A stretch of 64,000 bases of DNA, taken from Lichenostomus cassidix. Lineage: Eukaryota > Chordata > Aves > Passeriformes > Meliphagidae. Below the pieces are notes generated by a model. The model was given only the letters and a program-made list of their open reading frames with translations. It made no database searches and was not told the origin of the DNA. A program made the position numbers and the translations under genes. The stretch's first letter is position 1; every line of letters begins with the position of its first letter. The stretch is from NCBI GenBank assembly GCA_008360975.2, contig CM039187.1, forward strand, positions 12,727,094-12,791,093, read 5' to 3'. Of the stretch, positions 1 through 15,500 are shown piece by piece.

Positions 1-3000
1 CATACAAATGTGCTTTGTGTTAAATGTAGCCATTTGGAGAAATGGTCTTGTAATTACGGGCTGCAGTGGAGCATAGTACGTAGATCCCTGAGCTAGTACC
101 AACCTGAGGCACTCAATCCCCTGGGTTTCCTGGCACAGCTTATGAGCTCAGGCTCAGCATTTTCAGGATATCTCTGCCATTCCTGCAGACGAGTCATGGT
201 GCCCAGAGCCAGCTGGGGCATCTCTCAGCCCTCACGTGTAGGACTTTGTGAAAAGGGAGTCAGTAAAGCTTCATCTGTTCCAACTTAGTAGTTTGCTCTC
301 TTATAACCAAATTTCCTCCAAGATGATGAACTACCTGTTCTTACTCTTCTTTGCCACTTTTGGAAGTGAAGCTTATAAAAATATGACTGTATACAGTGCG
401 TTTGGATGGATATTTACCCTAGCAGTATGGATGGCATGTGGAACAGGTTTTTCTTTTTCAGGTGAGGCCTGATTATTGTAACAAGAGGGGGAAGAGACTG
501 TAGATGACTTAATAATACAGGGGTTTGATTATGTTGTTTTGTTTATGCTCATTTTTTTCTAATAACTGCCTATGGATTTTCAGGAATCTTTAAATTCAGA
601 TTCTGGAATTTTTCTTCTAAACTGTTGTTTGAGTGATTTGAGAGTGCTGTCAGTTTACTTGTCTGCAGACAAGTCTCTGCAGAACTGGTGTCTTCATGGC
701 ATGTCCTGTCCTCTTGGTCACCTGCCTGCACAAACTGGAGGACCTACTGGGCACATCTCTGGGTTATCCTCAGTCCTTTTGATGAGAAATCAGAGCAGGC
801 AAGGGTACAAGCCAGGTCTCAAGTTGTCATTGTAAGAATGCAGCTGAAGTATGAATCTAAAAAATACAGTGTTCCCATGTCCACTAATTTGGACATAAAC
901 ACAGTAGTATGCTTTTCTTAGCAGAACCACTTAATAAATCTGGAGTTTCACTTCTAGAGCTGTTAAAAGTGCTGGTCAATGGACTCTTCATTTACTCATT
1001 ATTCCTACCTAGAAGCCTGTGCTCAGGCAAAATGAATTGTTTTGTCCCATCTAAGCCATCTATTTGTACACACATAAGCCATCACTTGTATTTGCAGATG
1101 TTGCAACTTCTGTTTGATACCACAAACCAATGTTTTAGAAGTAGCTGGGGAGCTGAAGGCTGCTGGGAGAAGGGTGTTCAGAAGGCAAGGAAAGGGCAGA
1201 ATGTGGTGCCACCCTGTGAAAGGAGCTGCATCTTTGTGGCATTTGCACATCAGCTGAATACTCCACTCAGGCTCAGCGTACCAGGCAGACTTCACAGTCT
1301 CTCAAGTGAAAAGACAGAGGTATCGGTTTTTAAAAAATGCTTTGTAGAGACAACCTGTTTTGTAAGATGCACAGCAAACAAAATGAGAAATTAAATGAAA
1401 TCAAGCTTGTAGGTTACATCTTCCCACTGTCTTAATCCAGTATTTTTACTGAGATGCTTGTTTTGCAGACAGTTTAACTGCAGCAAAACTTACCAGAATC
1501 ACTTAACACAGGTGTTCAGTCCACTGCACTGGTAATTGTCTTTTGCCAGGCCCTTAACTACTGTGGATTTTGCTAGAAATAGTCCAGTCTTTCACACATA
1601 GGACTTGTTGCCCATAGTCTCTTCAGTGATTTCTCTTGGCCCAAGAGAGTTTTTCTTTCCTGCTGCCCAGTACTGGCTCTGTGACTTGCTTGCAGTCAGT
1701 TCTGTCCATGTGAGGATTGAATGAAGTCATAACTCAGAGTCCTTGTCTTGCATGATCTTACTGGACATAGCCACACACAGCCACAGCCACACATTCACAG
1801 GGAGGTGTAAAGTTGAAAACATTGAGCTGCAGAATGGAGCACTGATGGTGTGATCACCGTGTTCTGTGTTCTCAAAGGAACTTAAGTCAAGCTATAATGC
1901 AGAAATAGAAAAAGCTGCTTGTTAAAAATCACAGCTGTTTGCTGTCTTTTTCTACCAAAGGAAGGTCCAGCTCTTCTAGAAGTGTTGAAAAGAGTATTTA
2001 GGTGCATTAGCTCTAAGAAAATGAAAGGTACATGGTGATCAGTTGGGTAGATTTTCAAAGTATGGGGTTTTTGGTGTTCCAAAGTCAGGATTGCTGTTGG
2101 TATTGGGGGTATTGAAGTTCAGGAGATATTTAGTCCTGAGAAATGAGAAACTGCTTCATTCCAAATCTACTATTGGTAACTAAATTTTGTGGTCTCTAAA
2201 TAGCCTGCTGTTTCGGCACTTGCAAAAAAGAGACTTATTTTGTTGTTTTTCCTTTTCCTGTAAAATCAGTTAATCGTTGCATTTCTTTTAGTTCATTAGA
2301 TATCTTTGCAGAGAGATTTAGGGACTCTTTTTTTTCTCTTAAATTTAATAAGGTCCCCTGGCAAGGCTGATGCTTGGAATTATCATCATAGAACAGAAAT
2401 ATGGCATCCCTAGATCAGTGTTTTATGTGTTCTTATATCTGCAATTTATTTTTAATTATTTGATGTTTAATAAAGAACCTCCAAATTTGTTTTGTCAATA
2501 AGATTGATGTAATAATATTGACTGTTATTATAATGATGTCTGGTATTAAACTGTTGTAATGAGAGAGAGAAAATCACGTTTTCAGCATGAAATAGAAACT
2601 ATTTGACCAGTGTAAGAAAAAATAATTTCCCAGCAAACAGTTAATCTTACTTGGACAGAGGATACCCTTGCAATGCAAAATGTGCACTTTTCTTCCAGAT
2701 AAATCATTTAGAAAGCAGAAATTATATCTTACCATCAAGTAGTAAATTGAAATGTCAGTGTTTTGTTTTGTCCCTGAAACTCTTCTTTGAGCTGACTCCT
2801 TCTGACAAGATATTAACAGTGCTCAGAAAGTTGAAAATATTTTATTCTGTGAAAGAAATATTTACCAAATGTCAGGATGTATTTTAGCTGGCTTTGCTCT
2901 GAAGGTATAATTCAATTTTTTTCTCTTCCATTTCATGCATTCCCTATGAATTTTAGCAGCAATCCATTCTTTAGAAAAAAAAAAAGAGTGCAAATGCAGT

Positions 3001-3355
3001 TTGCTGCTGGTGCATTGAAGTAACTGGTATATGTATATTAGGAATCCAAATGCATTTTACTATCTGCACGATAAATAAAGTTGTGTTTATGTTAAACTGC
3101 TACTGAAGGTTTCCCATCTGATCAGAGTCCTTTGTGTGCAGCTCTGGCACGAGCCAGTGCATTGTCCTGCCTTGGCCTCGGCTTGCCGTGGCTGTGCTCA
3201 GGCTGACAGCACAGGCTGGGATACACAGTCGCAGACAGCTTTTGTGTGTCAGAGTGCTTTTTGCCTTCTATTATCTGCCACCTAAAAGAAATTGTACAGC
3301 TGCTTATGTTTCTTCTCACATGTGTTATTTGGGTTGTACCTCTCCCTGTTTACAG
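1..3355 (+). other. BTRC intron (partial, left edge)
   Basis: Intron preceding the first visible BTRC exon. No further BTRC exon is recognisable, so the initiator exon and the N-terminal exons lie upstream. AT-rich, especially 2200-3080. Reading frames at 248-472, 909-1394 and 3134-3355 show no family resemblance; the last simply runs into the real exon. Confidence 0.8.
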
Positions 3356-3587
3356 ACAAAACTCGCCAATGGCACTTCCAGTATGATTGTGCCCAAGCAA
3401 AGAAAACTGTCTGCAAGCTATGAGAAGGAGAAGGAGCTCTGCGTCAAGTACTTTGAACAGTGGTCTGAGTCTGACCAGGTGGAGTTTGTGGAGCACCTCA
3501 TCTCCCAGATGTGTCACTACCAGCATGGACATATAAACTCATACCTCAAACCCATGTTACAGCGGGACTTCATCACTGCACTGCCAG
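3356..3587 (+). CDS. BTRC: BTRC exon: dimerisation (D) domain
   Basis: First BTRC exon in the window. It follows the acceptor TTTACAG and ends at CCAG|GTATTT. It starts in phase 0 at Thr73 (human 569-form) and ends one base into Ala150. It encodes [10 protein letters not shown], then the helical [15 protein letters not shown] region and the [12 protein letters not shown] segment through which beta-TrCP dimerises. Confidence 0.96.
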
Positions 3588-6500
3588 GTATTTCTGCAGG
3601 CAGAGGGAGCTTGCTCCCTGTCTTTCAAAAAACTAATCCGTTCTGGCCTATGCTGCTGGAGAGGTCTCTTGTTGGGTCAGTTTGCAAAACAGATAATAGC
3701 TTTTGAGTGAAAATCTCTAAACCAGTACAAAATGTAGTAATATTTTAATTTGTATTTCTACCGTGTCTAACGCTGTCATGGTTTGTCTAGGAGTAAATGA
3801 TAGCTCATCTATGTATTGTAGCAGTAGTTATCCCAAGCCACAGGGCAGGTAGTTGCACTCCTAATGTCCACAACGATGCCTGAATAACAAAATTTTTTTT
3901 AATTAAAACTACCACTCTTTCTGGTTGCTCAGCTGAGGTTTTCCCTTTTCTTATTTAGATTTTTTTTGTCTCTCTTTCTACTGAAATAACTTCCTGAAGC
4001 CATTGCTTTGATTATGTGTTTATTGCTAATAGAAAATGGAGGGCATAAGAGCAAAAGATGGAAGTGTTCTGTTTTTTACACCTCTGTAGTGCTTTCCATT
4101 GAAAATATTAACCCAAGTGTTCTCAGGTGTGGCATTGGGCAGATCTCACAGAATGCACACATAAAGTAGTGTGCAGCAGTTTTATATTGGCCCTGTCTTA
4201 TAGATGGGAGAACTGAGGTGCTGGGAGATCAGATATATACAGCAATAAAGTTTCAGAACCAAACAGAAGTTTCTGGCTCTTCGGCCATTTTTTTTCCAGA
4301 CCATTAGATCATACCTCTGTAGATAGATAGATAGATGGATAGTTAATAGATTAGCATTCCCATGCCATAGGTTCTTAGTTTGAGATGGGCCTGAGCAAGA
4401 AGTTCTACAGATGTTGTCTCTAAATAGCTAGTTGAAGAGAGGAGTTTCTTGCCAAAAACTTATTCTCTGAATACCTGTGGAGAACTGCTGAACTCTTGGC
4501 AATTTGTTCAATCCAGTCATTTGATGATTCTTCAAAAGGGGGTTCTCAACATGAAATTTAGGTTCTAGCCTTAAAAGATGGAAAAAAGTATGTTTAACTG
4601 TGAATTGTACAAAGCATAAAGGCACTGTAGGAGTTTTGCCATGAAGTTAAATAGGTAGGCTCATTGGATTTTAAGCTCATTGTGCCCAGTAATCAAATGG
4701 CTGTTGTAGCATTAAAAAAAAATCTTAGTTATGCTAAGTACCTGCTTTATGTTAGTTTTTAGTAGTCCAATGGCAATAATCTCATGTACTTAGAGCAGCA
4801 TTATAACTTGTGGAGCTGCTCTGTTTCGGAAAAATAGGAAGTGTTAGGAAACTGCATTGGTTTTCTCACTTTTAAAGTGGAAGTATACATGTGGTTACAT
4901 ACACAGTTTTTCCAGGTCTTTCTCCATGGCACCCCATAAAAGAAAGCCAACACATCTTACTGCACTTGGTTAATTTCTTCCTACAAGCCTTCTGGTAATT
5001 TTGGACACATGCTATACATACTTCTAGAGACATTCCAAATTTCCTAGGCATACCATATTTGTTACTGGTCTATTCACAGTTGCCCAGGAAGCAGCTGAAT
5101 TTACTCTATCAGAATGCAGAATAAATAGGAATCAAGCAGGTAATATGTGAGTATTTTAATAGTTGGGGGAAATGTGTGCATAAATAATGTATGTGCATCA
5201 ATTTGCATATTTGTACAGTGCAAGTGTCCTAGTAAATATAGCTCTAAGGGAGAAAATTAATGGCAAGGAATTACACTGGCACAGACTCGGCAGTCTGTGC
5301 TGGATGTCCTGAGTATCAGCAGGTTGTAATGAGGGGAATGGGAAGGAGAAAGGTAAGAAACTGCCTAGGAAAGAGTGGTGAACCTAAAATTTTAAATTAA
5401 GTCATATAATGAAAAAAAAAACTTTAAACTCTCTTAAGTAGTTTTTAGCTTTCTGAAATTCTCAAGTGTTCAATACTCTTGTTTCATTTTTACTACTTCA
5501 TTCTCTCTCCTGCTCTCCCCCTTGAGTGAATAAAACAATAAACCTACTTCAAAATCATGAGGCATCTTATCTCTGTCCTCCTAGCACTGTCCCAAAGAAT
5601 GACTAGAATTAAAGGTAGCTTTGGATCGTGGGCACATTTTTACTAATACAGAGTGAAGTTGGCTCAGATTATTTTCCCAGTGCTTTGAACAGAATTAACG
5701 TTGTTTGAAAAACACAGCTTAACTGTGTACTTAACAAAGTTTGTTCAGTTTCTGAAAAATAAGGCTTCTGCTTAGCATTTTCAAGCTGTTTAACATTTTT
5801 TTATGAGGAAAGTCATTTTGATAAGGATTTCATGTGTGAAATAACGGAAACATTCTTGTTGGTTTGGAGGGCTGAAGGGCTAATCGTGTTTCACATCCAT
5901 TTAGCAAAATCTTCTGTGAGCAGAGTTTTCTCTTTTTAAGGAAGAAATGCTCTGTTAGATATATGCCTCAGTGAGTTATGCTGTTCCTAAGAAACAAAAT
6001 AATAAAATTGACTTTTCAACCAGGCCAAAATAGCTCTGCCCATCCAGTCATCATAAATGTGAGGAGGAAAGGCCAAAACATTAGAATTCCTTCTCTGCAA
6101 AGAGTCTAGTATCAATGGCAAAGGAGTTCAGGACATGGCAGTAGTTACAGCACCTGATTGCAACCAAGATTGTAAATGCAACTCCTGATGAGCCAGGAAG
6201 GGCGTATGGGTGGAGATGAATGTGCCCAGGTTGTGCAGTGTAGCCCTGCTTCCTAAAGCCACCAGTTGTTCCCTATATAAAATGAATTCCTCCTGTGGTG
6301 CTGCTGACTTAAAGCCACCAGTAAGGACAGTACACTGGCAGACATTTTTTAGTGTCCTGGGGGGTCTGTACGTTTCTGTGAGCCCACTGGAAGCAGCACA
6401 GAGTGGGAAATCTGCCATTTCCACACAGTGGAGAGAGCTCGGGGCTGCAGGTGTCAGGCTGCAGAAGCAGGGCAACAGGATGTCCATGTCTACCCTGCCA

Positions 6501-9500
6501 GTTCTGGAATTCCTGCAAATTCCAGTTCACATTCACTAAGATGTTGTCTCCTCCTTTCCACAATTTGCTGTGGAGTCAATCTAAATTTACAGACACTTTT
6601 TTTTTAAAACTAGTGGTTGTACATTTCTTTTCAGATTAAATACATAATAAAGCCTGATGATGCTTTTATTTTGCAGGTTGACATGTAATTTTGCATCTAT
6701 AAAGATAAGAAATGTCAGACCTCTTTCTCCACTCTCTGGTTGTGCTTGGTATCATTCACATGCTTTTTCTACATATAGATTGAAGCATAAAATGCTGAGC
6801 AGAATGTCTTACCCGAAGTGTATTCTACGTTTAGCATATTTGAAAGCAGCAGGAAGAGGCATGCTGAATTTTCTCATTTTTGTGCTGTGGGAGATGATTT
6901 TGAGATATTTTCATTAACGGAAAAGAAGGTTGGGCTATTTGTGTGTCATGAACTCTAATCAAAGTCAGCTGGTTGCATCTTGTTTGGATTTGCAGAAGTA
7001 CAGACGTGTGACTATAAGAACATACTTACTGCCTTTTCTTTCCCTCTCACAAGGAGGGCCTGGTCTTTGAGGCTGTTGTTTGAAAAGCAAGAAAACATGT
7101 ATTTAACTTTGTCCCAAATGTGAACCAGAGGGAAGATGCATGTAATACCAATCTGCCATGCTTCCTTTTTGTTTGGACTGAACATTATGCCTGAGGGATT
7201 ATGTGATGTAAACTTTCGCAAAGCCTCTGAAATTTAACTTGTGAAGTGAGATAATCTCTTGGTGGTGTGTCTCACTTGTGAATTAAACAGCCTTCAAGAG
7301 AGGCTGTATTTGCACAACTTCTCATTTAAAAGGCATCTTGTTTTCCTGAAGTCTTGCTGATGATTAAATTTGAGTTGGTAAGGGCACATTTTTACTGACA
7401 ACATCCATCCAGTTAAGAAACGTAGCATAACCTTCCCTGCCCCCAGCTACGTAGACATTACATTGAGCTGCTTGGTGCTAACCAGGCAATTGCTTTACAT
7501 TTCACTCCAGCCGTGTTGAGGTAAAGCCAATCCTGGTATTCACACCAGAAAATATTTGCAAATTATGTCATTTTGGTGCATATTTTTCCTTCACCCACTA
7601 AAATAAATGAAACTAGCAAACCTGCTTCACTTTCTCTTTACAGAGCCTCTTCTTCCCTCTCAACGTCCCTGTGCATCTGCATATCCTTCCCTCCCCCCTG
7701 TCTAAAGGTACCACTACCCTTCAGGGCACACATTGGGAATATATATTTTTTTCTTCATTACATTTAAAAGCTACTGCTTTAGCAAAAACAGCTTTTGAGC
7801 GGTTGCAACATGAGAACAGCTGTAGCAGTGAGATGAGAAATGGTCCTAATATAGAGAGATTTTGGGGGCTGCGTTGCTGAGTTGGAAATGCCATCCACAG
7901 AATATCCCCCTAGTGTTAAAACCCATTGAAATAGATTGGAATTACTTCATGGATTCTTTATTATTTTTAATGACTTGTTGTGCTATATCCAAAGGAAGTT
8001 GGAGAACACTGCTCACTCCTGAACTTAGCCTCAAATGCTCTTCTGTGCATTTGGTCTAGCTCCACATGCAGAAGAGAAGATGGAAGGAGAATATATCTTT
8101 GTACTAGCAGGGGGAGTTGTTTTAAACTCCGTGTCTGTCCAGCAAATAATCTTTTTCTGTTGTTTTTGTTCTCCCCCAGCTCGGGGATTGGATCACATTG
8201 CTGAGAACATTCTGTCATACCTGGATGCCAAATCTTTGTGTGCTGCTGAGCTGGTGTGCAAGGAGTGGTACCGGGTGACATCAGATGGGATGCTGTGGAA
8301 GAAGCTCATTGAGAGAATGGTCAGGACAGACTCCCTGTGGAGGGGTTTGTCAGAGAGGAGAGGATGGTAAGGAAACTGAATCTTCACCTCTTTTGCCCCC
8401 ATTCAGGACAGTAGAAAGGTTTCAGAGGATTATTCAGCCCACTGAAACATCATGTTGGTTCCAAACCTGACAGTTTTTTACATAAAAAATCAGGGGTTGG
8501 GGAGTTAGGGCATCATTTGGCTATGTGGCAGTGTGAGGGATTTTTGCCTCACCTTTCTCATCTGATCATGCTCTCACCCCTCTGTGACAAGTGAGATATA
8601 CAGACTGAGATTTTTACACCCAGCTGTCATTCAGTTCAAATTAAGAAGCTGTGTGTGCCTCAGGGGAACCCTAAACCGGTCAGCAGTTCAGAGCAGAAGA
8701 GCTTTTTCAAGGGTGGCAGTGGGGCAGCATGTGCTATGAATTAGTTCTTTCGTGATAGGTCTGTTTGTTTTCCTCAGCAGATTTTCACTATTAGATATCT
8801 GTTTAATTTTCAAACTGGAAGCTGAGGGTAGGTACCACGGAGAATAGGGGACTTTAGAAATGCAGATAGATTAGTTAATAATCATCTGGAATAGCCTTAC
8901 TACAATGTAGGTCTCACTCAAAGTTTGAAGCTGCTCTGCTAACATTTCATTAGAACTTTCCCTCTCAGGGGTACACCCTTTAATACATAATTTTCTTTTC
9001 CAAGGGTGTCCCTAGGATGTTGGCAGAAGGGAAACTGGGTATGAATATTTCATAAACAAGATAAAAGTGACAGCTCAGGCATTTTGGTTGCTATTAAAAA
9101 GAAAAAGATACAGAGTTGCAAACAAAGACTCCTGGTTTATGGTTAATTTTGTTATACTGTTTGTCTCAGGAAGTAAAGGCAAGTAAATCAGGGTTATGAG
9201 ACATTCTTTAAAAATAAATACTATTTTGATCTGCTTCCAATAGTGCAGTGTTTCTAAAGAGTGTAAAATAAACACAAGCATAACAGTGGTAACTGTTGCA
9301 TTTCTTTTAGTGCCTAATTCTCTCCAGACTTCCATTTTTTTCTCCCTGTGGTTGAGGTCACAGTAAATCCTAAAAAGAGATGAGAAGTCATTTAGTCCCT
9401 TTTGTTTCCCATAGGCAGAGACAAGTTTCTCTTAAGTCATCTCAAATGTTTGTTTTAACTTGTTCTTGAAATCGTCTAGTGATGGAGATTCCCCAGGCAA

Positions 9501-12500
9501 TGCCTGTAAAAGGAATTCCGCGGTTTTGCATTTTTACTCTCTCTAACTTCAGTGTTTGAAAGGTTTTCCTGATACCTAGTCTATCTTCCTAGCTACCATT
9601 TGACTTGCTACATTTAACCTGCACAGATAACACAGGACAGTTTCTCATTCTCCTTTTTGCTGTAATCTTTTCTGTGTTGGAAGATGACCAGGTTTTCTAT
9701 GTTTTGGCTGCACTAGCCAACCACAATCGTGTGTTGTCTTGTCCTCTTGCTATTCTAAACTTTGTGATGAAGAGAGAACTTTGTGGTTAAGAGATGCAGA
9801 CAGGAAATACTCAGTGCAATTGCATCTCTGCCATGTAGAGTGTTATAGCTTGTAATCAGTGCTAGCTCTGTGCGTGGCACAAGGAGATGACTACCTGGAC
9901 AGTTCAGAATGATGGATGACCGGTGTTGTTTGCTTACAGCTCCTCAATTTGCACATGAGCCGCCTGATTTCAGCATTTGCAGTTTGTGGTTTACAAGAGA
10001 ACCCCCTCCCATTCCGCAGCACGGCAGTTTTCACTGGCAGATTGTCAGGGAGAAGTAAGGGTTACACAGATTTAGAGAAATATAAAACAGAAGCCCAAAA
10101 TCTGGGCACAGTATTGTCCATCTGATTGAATTGGCTGGTCATCAAAACCTGCAAACAATAGTTCCTTTTATCCCAGAGCCACAGCACAACAGCTACTGGG
10201 ATGCCGTGGAAATTCCAAGCAATCCTTCAGCTGAACAGTAAACAACTGACTCTACACACAGCAGGGCAGGACTTACAGGTAGCAATCAGACTTTGTGCTA
10301 CATTAGCTAGTAAAGTTAGAAAGAATAAACAGGTTTTTAGGCACATAGGGTTGTACACAGGTTTTTGTAGACCTGCCCCAAGTCTTCCAGGATGTGTCCT
10401 AGGTATTCTGTGTATCTCCAAAGAGGTTTTCATCTTCCTTGGCCATTAATATTAATTTCCATGAATGCACTTTCAGGGTGGATCACAGTAAACAGACATC
10501 GTCTGGTTAGTGGTTTGTCTGCATCCATGTGTGCCTTCTTCACATGTGTTTGTTCTCATATGCATGTCTGCTGGTCATGGTATTTGAAGAATCAGGTGAT
10601 TCTTCTGTCCAAAGAGGAAAGCACCTTTCTCTCAAGTTGAACTTAGAACACTTGATTTAAAGAAGTATCAAAAGTTCTTTTCCTGAGCATTTGTCATTTT
10701 GTTTGTTCAGTCCTATAGTTTGCTACTGCCTTAAAACCTAAAGATTTTGGTTCATTGTTGTGATCTCCCTAGTTCAGGTGCATCAGGGCAGCTAATATAC
10801 AGTCTCTGAAATGAGTTTCAAGGTATACTGTATGGAAAGGACAGGAAAGAAATGCACAATGAAGTATTGAACAATTAATTATGCTGTAATGGAGCAAGGG
10901 AGGGAGAAGTGGAGAGCTGGCCCAGTGTAAACTCTGTGCCTCTGATGCCAGGATTATACTCGGAGGCATTTGTGCCTCTCTCCATTTTGTGAGGCATGTT
11001 GCCAGGCAGAGCAGCAGTTAGTACGCCCATGGTGGGGTTTACTAGCTTCCACACCGTGTTTGGTGGCTTCTTAACTTCAGGATGAGGAATTAAAGTTTTT
11101 TACACAGCAGGTAGTGATTGCTGTTTACAGATTTTTTTGGTAACAAAACTCTAGCTTGGGATATGAGTGTTCCAAATCAGTGTTGAAATGAGGGAGGCAC
11201 CACAGATGAAGTGTTGCTTACCAAAACAGAGTAGTAGCAGTAAAATGTCCATGTACCCAAACCGATACTGTTCCTGCTAATGCAGATAAAAGCTAGCCTT
11301 GAATGCACAGTGAATTTGAGGGTTCCTTGGCTTCTTTCATTTACTTTGCATGCTTTATTTTAAAGGTGACCTCTGATAATGTGTGTGAGAGTTGCAGGCA
11401 TGAACCATTGTCAACCCTTACTGAGCTGAATGGGCCCATGTCCATAATAGAGAATTTATTTCCCTTCCCCGAGTTACTAGACACAGATTTTTCTTGGGTA
11501 TTTCAGTGTTAAAATGCAACACTGACATGTTGCAGGGCAAACAAACAAGGAACCATCCCATCTTAGTAAATTAAGTTTTACTATGAATCTGTCGGAAGTG
11601 GTTACCCATTTTTAAAATGCCAGAAGGACCTTTCTCCAAAATACTGAAATATTATTTGTGTTCAATGGAAGTGTTCTTTGTCTTTCAGGGGGCAATATCT
11701 ATTTAAAAATAAACCTCCGGATGGAACTGCACCACCCAATTCCTTCTACAGAGCACTTTACCCCAAAATTATACAGGACATAGAGGTAAGAAACAGCTGC
11801 CAGATGTGGTGGTGTTTCACTGTTGGTTTTGTTTTGTTTTGTTTTCTTCAAAATAAATCTTCCCTGATTTATTCATGATGCTGAAATTCTGGGAATATTC
11901 CATTGTAGTGTAATACTTCATTAAATCTGACATGTCTATGTTTAGATATGTTTGTAGATCTGGGATAGTTATATAAGATCCTGCTGCTCCTTTAGACAGA
12001 GGATGAGTTGGATTGTTCAGAGAGCTGTTTGCAGGTGGAATCTCCACACTTTGCACATCAGATATCACAGCAGCACCGTAACATCTTGGTTTTCTCTGTT
12101 CCATGGTACTTTGCTCCATCCAGTGCAATGACACCTAATAGGCTGTTCCTGGAAGATACCAAAAACTGAGGCAGGGAGAAAGTGTATTCCTAAAGACTGC
12201 ACTCCTAAGGCTCAGGGAAATAGGAACTAACTGGGCATGGTTACTTTGTATTTTGTGTGAGCAAAATGGCATGTTTTGGTTGTTTCCTAATCGCAGAAGT
12301 GGTGCTCAGACAGTGTTGTGACAAGTTTGTACAAGGACTTAGAGCTCAACTGAGACTTTCTCTTCAGTTGTTTAGCTGTTGAGTCACAGGGGCCTAAAGG
12401 CTGGAAATAGTAAAGAACTTTTAGGTTACTTCTTCCTCACCATTCCCAACAACACAGACCAGTTTAGCCCTTATATGCTTTCCAAGCATTTATCTGTTTA

Positions 12501-15500
12501 ACTGGTTTTATTACATGTATTCTAGAATGCAGCTGTGTCATTGTATGAGCCTGATTGCAGGAAAAAGTGTGAAGAAAAGTGTTTGCTATCTTCTCAACCA
12601 AACAAAAAAAAGAGGAGAGAGTTCCCTGATTTTTTTTTTCCTACATCTCATTTGTCTCCTGTCTCTCCTCAAGACAATAGAGTCGAACTGGCGGTGTGGA
12701 AGGCACAGTTTACAGAGGATCCACTGCCGAAGCGAGACAAGCAAGGGGGTTTATTGTTTACAGTATGATGATCAGAAGATAGTAAGTGGCCTACGAGACA
12801 ATACTATTAAGGTGAGAATGCTCCATCATGGCATTCTAATGGCTTGGAGTGTCTATGCCATAAATAATAGTGTCCTAATTTCAGTGACACCTACCCAATC
12901 TCTTGTTAGTAATGTAGCCTTCCGTTTCCCCCATCTCCCACCTGCACAGCAGCTATGCCTCTTTTATCTGTCTAGAGGGACCCTGTTTTCAGGCAGACAG
13001 GCTTCACTACCAGAGTTTCTGTCCAGCAGTAATTACAGGCTTTGTAATTACTGGGCCCTGTACCCTAATGAGAGGGGTAAAACCAATATTCGCAGTAAAG
13101 CCAGTAATATCAAAGATGTCAATGTATTGCACCAAAGTGCCTGTAGAAGACTCTACAGATGCCAGTAAAGGTGTTCTAAGTGCACTATGGATGATGTGGT
13201 GTAGTGAAAAACAGACTAGTTAAACCAGTAAGTGCTGAAAGATGAAAACCTCACTGAACTGTCCGGTTTTGAATGTTTGCTGTCTTAGATCTGGGATAAG
13301 AATACATTGGAATGCAAGCGAATTCTCACTGGACACACGGGTTCTGTCCTGTGCCTCCAGTATGATGAACGAGTGATCATTACTGGATCTTCAGACTCAA
13401 CAGTCAGGTGTGTGATGATTTGGAACTTTGTTTGCCTCTTAAGATTTTAGCTTTGCAAGCTGCTGAAATGATCTCTTCTTTAATGTTCAATCAGTTCCAT
13501 GAAGTAGTTCAGCATATTTGTTCAGCATTGTGCTGTCCTTGTTTATCAGATGTCCATGCAAATCGCTGTCAAGGAGAAATAAGAATATAAGACAAGGCCA
13601 GTCAAGGTCAAGATGACTTAGGAAGGCCATCTGGCATTTCACCAAGGTTTTGCATGTTTTGACACTCCCTGAGAATGTTATAAATTCTCCTTGAGAATAA
13701 CTTTTTAAGAGATGAAGTTTTCAAAGCAAGTTTGAAGGTTTAGTCATCCATTGTCATTTAATGTTAACAAAATATGTATGACTAGATCTCCTGTGACTTT
13801 AAATTAAATTTCAGCATGATGTTTCTTTTCAGTCTTTCTAACCTTGCTTTCCTTCAAGTCTCCAGCAAAAGGCTGGACACCTCAAGGTAGCACTTGCAGT
13901 GCATGTTGTGCAGTTGTGAAGTCCACTATTCATATTACGGGATACCAGAGAGTAAGACCTGCAGTGTAAATACAGGCACATATGAGTGAATGAATTTCAA
14001 TATGAACTTGGATGTGAAGGGGCAGGTCTGACTTCTCCACATTGTTATATACTCCCTCCTTGTCAGAGTATAAGCAATGCTTATGCAGTGAAGTTAGACA
14101 CCAAAAAGTTGCATTGGTGGCCTTTTCCGGAGCTATTAGCATGCATTTCTATGGCTGTAAGCTCCTCTGGTTGTCACTGTGCTTGTGCTACTGTTAAGCT
14201 AATAACTATTAAATTGAATTCCTGACATGATGCATGCAGTCTTGCAGTGCTGCTAGGTGTTGGGATCCTGTCATTAGTAGGAATCCAGAATTTCTGCAAC
14301 ACCGCCTGCCTGGAGGCAGTGTGAGAACTGCACTGGGCTAAACAGATAGCAAAAGGAGAGGCTGATTTCTGTAACAAGCACTGTCATTTTCCATATCAGG
14401 CCAGGCAGGCCAAATTGCAGACTGGCTACTTGCCCAGGAATACTTTGTCTCCCACTGTATCTATAAATGTTTGTGCAGACCCCAGAGGCACATAGGATGC
14501 ATCACTTTTATCCCTGGGTCTCCTCAGGAAGAGAGGCTTCATCCAATAGACAGTACAGATGGGCTCTTAATGCTTCTGAGATCTCAGGGATGCACTTGTC
14601 CAAGGAAGTCAGTGGGTCTCCAGCTCCTGTTCAGTTTGGCAACCTTGTCTGCAAACTGTTCGTATGTTAATGGCTCAGGTCTTTAGATTTTTCTCTTTTG
14701 CATTTTGTAATTGGAATGTAGTTTTCTTTCTCATTTGCAGTCCATAAGTTGATGCACTTCAGTTTCCATAAGTTAGAAAATAAGACATTAGAAGTCTTTC
14801 TCACATCTTGCCTTTTCTTACAGCTTGCCTTATTGGCAGTGGAAAGTTTTGACTTCTGCAGTGTCTGATGTGGCTGATGATACAGCCATTTTCTGCTTTC
14901 TTTAGCGTATCTGGGATACAGGTGTGATAGTGCCAAAAGAAACCTCTTTATGGAGGGCAAAAGAAGTTTGCCAGCAAAATAGCCCAAAAGAAATATTTTT
15001 AAGGCTTGAAATATTCATTTCAAGTACTAGAACTTCTGTATGAAGCTTTTGTCTAACTCGCATCTTAAATTATCTTTCAGTTGAAACAGTTGGTTCCAAT
15101 AACATTAAATTGACATAAATGCTATGTCTTAATTTGGGTATTCAGCACATTCCTGGAATGTAGCTGTGTACCAGATGCACCGCAGGGTAAATGCAAATCA
15201 TGGTGCAACTTCTGGCAATTACTTGTATTTGTTTGGAAAGTATTGTCTTGTCTTCTGCTTCTGTGTATATTATCCCTTGAGCTGGTAGTCCTGTGAGAGA
15301 GGTCAAAAATTAAACCTGTCAGGCAACTTACTTCTCCAGATTGACTGGAAATGAAGTGTATAATAGGCTGGTACAACTAGGAAACACCAGTCTTTAAGGC
15401 TATTAGTCTTCTGCCTTTCCCCAACACTAAATTCCCTTAATTAAACAATGCTTTTTTCTGGGGTGCATTATTTTTATGGTGTTAAGTGCATTGCAGGGGT

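Noticed and set aside
12812..13168. Read-through extension of a BTRC exon
   Set aside because: A good donor at 12812 and the perfect in-phase join to 13289 show it is intron.
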